From NCBI GenBank assembly GCA_936911875.1, contig CAKZGB010000008.1, forward strand, positions 62,001 to 126,000: DNA of 64,000 nt, in the 5' to 3' direction. Numbering within the stretch: the first letter of the stretch is position 1; each line of letters opens with the position of its first letter. The position numbers were made by a program, and so were the translations under genes. Source of the DNA: an uncultured Lysobacteraceae bacterium (GTDB lineage Bacteria; Pseudomonadota; Gammaproteobacteria; Xanthomonadales; Xanthomonadaceae). Positions 61,151 to 64,000 of this stretch are shown here, in pieces. The notes under the pieces are model-generated. The model saw nothing but the letters and a program-made list of their open reading frames with translations, made no database searches and had not been told where the DNA came from.

Positions 61151-62365
61151 TCAGCGTATTTTATCCACCTTTTCGAGCCTTTCTGACGGCTGAGCGGGCT
61201 CAACATAGGCCACGTCGTGATCATAAACAGCGGTCATTGCAGGCGTCCGGTGACCAGCAGCTTGTTGCTTGGCAGCGCGGTCTCCGGGGGTATCTGTAAT
61301 GCCGCGATGCTTCAGCCCGTGGAGCTTCATGCCTGCCGGTATGACCCCTTGAGCGACAGCAGCGCTGCGGCACTTCTTCCAAGCGTCACTAAGGGCTGCG
61401 GACGTCAACGGCTCACCCGATAAATTGACGAAGAGCGGGCGAGACGCGCCAAATATATTGACCTCGTTCTTGTTACGTGCCCGAACGGCCTTGCGATAGT
61501 CTTTCAACGCGGCGACAGCGGATTCGAGGCGGGCATTCCAGTGGGTTAAGGTCGGTTCGGATCCCTTTAGCCGCTCAGCATAGAGCCCCAATTCAGGGAT
61601 ACACGAAGCGTCCGTCAGCATGACCAGCTCTGACCGCCGCAGCCGGCACAAGTACGCAATTTCCATGGCCGGCCAAAGGTACCCAGGGAAGGAATGCCGC
61701 TCACCCGGCGCTGCCCTGCGCCCCTCGGATCGAGTGCGGGATTTGATCCATGAGATCAGTCGCTCGTGGGCATCGCGGGTGGGCATACCATGTTGCCGCT
61801 TCTCCCGCTGGGTCTCAACGCCCTGGGCAATGTTCTGGACCATGTATCCGCGATTAGCAGCCCAACTGAATAGCACGCTTGAGTAGCTCTTGGCCGCGCG
61901 TCCCTTCGCCGGCATCGGGACGATTGCGCCCTCGGCGTTTGGCCTCCCGGCCGAGAGCATATCAATTACCCGCTGCCAGAATGGGCGAGTCAATCGTTTG
62001 GGATCCAAGCTCCCCAGCCGCGCACCTGACTTCAATACCAGCTCGCAAATGGCCTTCCTGGAATAGCCGTAAGATGCCTGGGTTGCCGCGCCGAGTGAAA
62101 GGAAGTGGGGGCTTTTCGTAAATTCGTTGGCAAGCCAGTCGAGATCTCGTTTCGTCGATTCGTGACGCGACTCCGCGATTGCATGGAGCTCAGAAAGCGT
62201 CGCTCCAGCCCCGGCAACCGTTAACGTCGAGGCCCTTCCGTCTTTCATGAGGCGAACATACCAATACCTTCGCGATCGCTTCCAGTAGATGCCGTTCGGC
62301 AGCTTGGCTTGATCGATGTGCGACGGGATGGTTGGGTCGAATTTGCGTTTGCGTCCGCGAGTCAT
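61151..62365 (-). CDS. Tyrosine-type site-specific integrase
   Basis: Phage-type integrase of 404 residues. The N-terminal part has a short arm-binding and SAM-like core-binding region (about residues 20-200). The catalytic domain shows Arg243 (RRSEL), Lys267, His349 with Lys352 (HGLKH, where most members have HxxR), His372 (GHRT) and the nucleophile Tyr381 (TAVYDH). It lies 88 bp from the tRNA-Pro fragment with its 3' end toward it. The 4-bp overlap with the next gene couples it to the operon. Confidence 0.95.
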   Translation of the reverse strand: MTRGRKRKFDPTIPSHIDQAKLPNGIYWKRSRRYWYVRLMKDGRASTLTVAGAGATLSELHAIAESRHESTKRDLDWLANEFTKSPHFLSLGAATQASYGYSRKAICELVLKSGARLGSLDPKRLTRPFWQRVIDMLSAGRPNAEGAIVPMPAKGRAAKSYSSVLFSWAANRGYMVQNIAQGVETQREKRQHGMPTRDAHERLISWIKSRTRSEGRRAAPGERHSFPGYLWPAMEIAYLCRLRRSELVMLTDASCIPELGLYAERLKGSEPTLTHWNARLESAVAALKDYRKAVRARNKNEVNIFGASRPLFVNLSGEPLTSAALSDAWKKCRSAAVAQGVIPAGMKLHGLKHRGITDTPGDRAAKQQAAGHRTPAMTAVYDHDVAYVEPAQPSERLEKVDKIR

Positions 62366-62589
62366 AGGAGTTCGTCTGGGTCATACGCGTTGCTATCGTT
62401 TGCGGCCGACCGCGAGATGCCCAGGGCATAGTTGAATGCTTCGAGCGTCGTTACACAGCCACCATTGCCATCGTATGTAAACGGCACCCGTCTGTCACGC
62501 AGCCACGCCTCTACCGTCCGTAGGCGCGGTTTACGGCCGGGGCGGCAAAGTTCCTGCAGGTCAGCGAATTGGAGAATGCCGGCAACCAT
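62362..62589 (-). CDS. Excisionase-like small protein (DUF4224-like)
   Basis: A 75-residue protein that resembles the DUF4224 group found next to integrases: FADLQELCRPGRKPRLRTVEAWLRDRRVPFTYDGNGGCVTTLEAF is consistent with a short winged-helix DNA-binding fold. Its position directly upstream of the integrase, with an ATGA overlap, suggests a directionality or integrase-control role. This is inference from position and pattern. Confidence 0.7.
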   Translation of the reverse strand: MVAGILQFADLQELCRPGRKPRLRTVEAWLRDRRVPFTYDGNGGCVTTLEAFNYALGISRSAANDSNAYDPDELL

Positions 62590-62597
62590 CGAAAGAG

Positions 62598-62753
62598 CTA
62601 CAGCTCCCGTTTGGTCGGCGCGGTCACCACGCCAAACTGAATACGGACCGACTTACCGGACAGGCTGCCTATAAAGATCCGCAGCGCATTCCAAGGGGTG
62701 AGCTTGAACTCAACAGCCCACGGTTGAACGGGATCAGGGGGGCCATTACTCAC
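62598..62753 (-). CDS. Hypothetical phage protein, 51 residues
   Basis: Begins at a GTG (62751-62753) that overlaps the stop of the next upstream gene by 8 bp. The short protein has PWAVEFKLTPWNALRIFIGSLSGKSVRIQFG and a basic C-terminus. I do not recognise it. An open frame to 62804 exists, but the chosen start fits the packed operon. Confidence 0.55.
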   Translation of the reverse strand: MSNGPPDPVQPWAVEFKLTPWNALRIFIGSLSGKSVRIQFGVVTAPTKREL

Positions 62754-63060
62754 GATTGAGCTCCTTGCCCTGGTGGCCATGGCACGCCGATTCCGATGCA
62801 GCACGTTCGCTCGGCTGGCAGTTGCTCACTTCGCCCCCCCCTGCTGCCGTTTGGGTTGAGGCATCGAGATACCGGATATTCCAGGTGGGGTGCATAAGCG
62901 AACGATCAGAGGGTTTGGCATCGAACTGGACCCGTAACCATCCAAAGCGCGCCGATCGAATGGTGCCTCGCCATCTGCTCTGATCGTTGGCGAGAAACTC
63001 GATCCGAGCGCCGCGCTTGGCCGGCACGCCGTACGTGTCGCGAATGTATTTGAGGCTCAT
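62746..63060 (-). CDS. Hypothetical phage protein with RDTYGVPAKRG motif
   Basis: A 104-residue protein beginning MSLKYIRDTYGVPAKRG, a pattern seen in small phage proteins of proteobacteria. A beta-rich SH3-like segment follows (GARIEFLANDQSRWRGTI), then HPTWNIRYLD. The C-terminal 35 residues are low-complexity and Ser/Glu-rich. Function unknown. The start overlaps the upstream stop by 4 bp. Confidence 0.7.
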   Translation of the reverse strand: MSLKYIRDTYGVPAKRGARIEFLANDQSRWRGTIRSARFGWLRVQFDAKPSDRSLMHPTWNIRYLDASTQTAAGGGEVSNCQPSERAASESACHGHQGKELNRE

Positions 63061-63305
63061 AGCACATCACCGCGGGCGAGAAAGCTCGGCGGTTCGACCT
63101 GGAATCGCGGTGGCGGCAGTGGCAGCGGAGCAACCGGGCCAAACAGCTCCTTGAATCGCGTCAGACGGCTTTCGAATGCCAGAAGGCGGTCAAGGTTGCT
63201 CTGGTCGTGCAGTTCATCGATGTAGCGCGTGTCGATGATGATTCCGCACCGAACCAGGTCGGGCGGTGTGCTGGGGAATGCGGGGTCGAGTTGCAGGACT
63301 CTCAT
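63057..63305 (-). CDS. Hypothetical phage protein, 82 residues
   Basis: Not recognised. The first half contains PPDLVRCGIIIDTRYIDELHDQ and a short helical stretch; the C-terminus is Pro-rich (PLPLPPPRF). It overlaps both neighbours by 4 bp, so it is part of the operon. Confidence 0.6.
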   Translation of the reverse strand: MRVLQLDPAFPSTPPDLVRCGIIIDTRYIDELHDQSNLDRLLAFESRLTRFKELFGPVAPLPLPPPRFQVEPPSFLARGDVL

Positions 63306-63649
63306 TTGCCAGACTCCAGTGCCGCTTGAACTGCCGGGCTGCGGATCCGCGCAGTGATGCGGGTCAGTTCACGTTGCAGTCGCTCGGACTTGTGCTCGAC
63401 GGCTGCAAGGCGAGCCATGAACGAGTTGGCGGGCTCAATCGTCGGCAGTCCGCTCTGCTCGGTCGAGCCTGTGCCAGCGGAAGTCAGATCCCGGACCGTC
63501 TGCAGGTCCCTCGCCCACTCGTCTGCGCGGCGCTCGTACTCGGCCGCGTTGATGTCATTGCCCAGGGCCCGCTCGGCCTCTGCGATCTTGCGCAGGAAGT
63601 CAGGACCTTGCAGCCGAAGTGTGTGCACGGTGGCGACATTGCGGCTCAT
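63302..63649 (-). CDS. Hypothetical phage protein, predicted coiled coil
   Basis: A 115-residue, charged and helical protein (GPDFLRKIAEAERALGNDINAAEYERRADEW; RLAAVEHKSERLQRELTRI), likely coiled-coil. The ATG at 63649 fits the ATGA overlap with the upstream gene, while a longer frame does not. Function unknown. Confidence 0.6.
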   Translation of the reverse strand: MSRNVATVHTLRLQGPDFLRKIAEAERALGNDINAAEYERRADEWARDLQTVRDLTSAGTGSTEQSGLPTIEPANSFMARLAAVEHKSERLQRELTRITARIRSPAVQAALESGK

Positions 63650-63891
63650 TTCACAGCCTCCACGTCCGGCCGAGCAACCGGGTCGTTTTTCGCGGTGGGC
63701 GCCTGCAGGTCGGCGATTACAAGGCGAGCGGCGGCCAGTTGGGTCTCGAGGTAGGACGCCCTGCCCTTGTAGTGAGCGACGGCGGCGTTCGCAAAACTCA
63801 GCTTCGACCGATACCACTCGGCATCCCGCTCAAGCGCATCGACGCGGCTGGCCGGCACGTAGCCGAAGTACGACATCAGATGTTTGATCAT
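63646..63891 (-). CDS. Hypothetical phage protein, 81 residues
   Basis: An 81-residue helical protein (VDALERDAEWYRSKLSFANAAVAHYKGRASYLETQLAAARLVIADLQ), with coiled-coil character. Overlaps both neighbours by 4 bp. Function unknown. Confidence 0.6.
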   Translation of the reverse strand: MIKHLMSYFGYVPASRVDALERDAEWYRSKLSFANAAVAHYKGRASYLETQLAAARLVIADLQAPTAKNDPVARPDVEAVK

Positions 63892-64000
63892 CGCGAAGCC
63901 TCCCGCAGGATCTTGCGGCCCGCTGCAATGGCGAAGGCGGTCGAGCGGCCTTCAACCTGTAGGGTTCGAAGGGCGGCATGGATGGCCTGATGACGGATGG
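63888..64000 (-). CDS. Hypothetical phage protein, partial at window edge
   Basis: The frame is open from the right edge for 37 codons to a TGA at 63888-63890 that overlaps the next ATG. The visible C-terminus includes HQAIHAALRTLQVEGRSTAFAI and ends AAGRKILREASR. No start is in the window, and it is not recognised. Confidence 0.55.
   Translation of the reverse strand, partial: IRHQAIHAALRTLQVEGRSTAFAIAAGRKILREASR

Larger units (their letters stand above)
61018..64000. mobile_element. Left end of a tRNA-Pro-integrated prophage or island
   Basis: The tRNA-Pro fragment, a tyrosine integrase next to it, an excisionase-like gene and a tightly packed run of small minus-strand phage-type genes together mark an integrated element. 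It continues past the window. It carries no housekeeping genes. Whether it is a complete prophage cannot be judged from 3 kb. Confidence 0.85.

Noticed and set aside
1..64000. CRISPR arrays, insertion sequences and rRNA genes
   Set aside because: No regularly spaced repeats, transposase genes or rRNA sequence were seen while reading the window.

Overview
The window looks like a chromosome segment of a gammaproteobacterium, most likely of the Xanthomonadales/Lysobacterales. This rests on gene content and order (pmbA-yjgA-tldD; yhdP-rng-maf-rlmH-rsfS-nadD-holA-lptE-leuS; queA-tgt-yajC-secD-secF; rsmD-coaD divergent from ftsY-mutY-yggX), on paired M13 peptidases and on two small DUF6491-like proteins. 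GC content is moderately high by eye. No species is claimed.

Layout. 1-6719 (+): 3' part of dnaE, then accA, tilS, xseB and ispA, a replication/fatty-acid/isoprenoid run with overlapping genes. 6720-16673: a small DUF4870 membrane protein, pmbA and tldD around the opposite-strand gene darP (yjgA), then yhdP, rng and maf (-). A SIMPL-domain secreted protein (+) ends at a terminator shared with the second minus-strand block rlmH, rsfS, nadD, holA, lptE, leuS and a membrane protein (17611-24230). 24266-32316: a CnoX-like thioredoxin, a DUF502 protein, a beta-CASP RNA-processing-type hydrolase, two tandem M13 metallopeptidase homologues (the second apparently catalytically dead) and a rhomboid protease. 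32369-36384: an alkyltransferase-like protein, a CorC-type transporter, ExoD, TrmJ and SuhB. 36453-41993: the secF-secD-yajC-tgt-queA block (-). 42094-49169: a class III aminotransferase (+), then a minus-strand set of TMEM43-like protein, MBL hydrolase, GGT, ferredoxin, a lipoprotein, coaD and rsmD. 49239-51527: ftsY, mutY, yggX. 51536-60523: pirin, tRNA-Phe with a readable promoter and terminators, two DUF6491-like genes, an orphan DUF2800/Cas4-like nuclease, a LEA-type lipoprotein, an acyl-CoA dehydrogenase, an HNH endonuclease, dxs and a HAD lipoprotein.

From about 61018 to the right edge the character changes. A 45-nt 3' fragment of a tRNA-Pro(GGG) gene lies beside a tyrosine integrase and a tightly overlapping minus-strand operon of small phage-type genes. 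This is the left end of an integrated element (prophage or island) whose right end, predicted to carry the intact tRNA-Pro, is outside the window.

Most of the window is ordinary housekeeping sequence. The points most worth checking are the tandem M13 pair with an inactivated second copy, the tRNA-Pro-associated element end, an intergenic structured RNA candidate at 60635-60780, the GGT/MBL/TMEM43-like coupled operon, the stand-alone DUF2800 nuclease, and several genes whose -10 box lies almost directly on the start codon.
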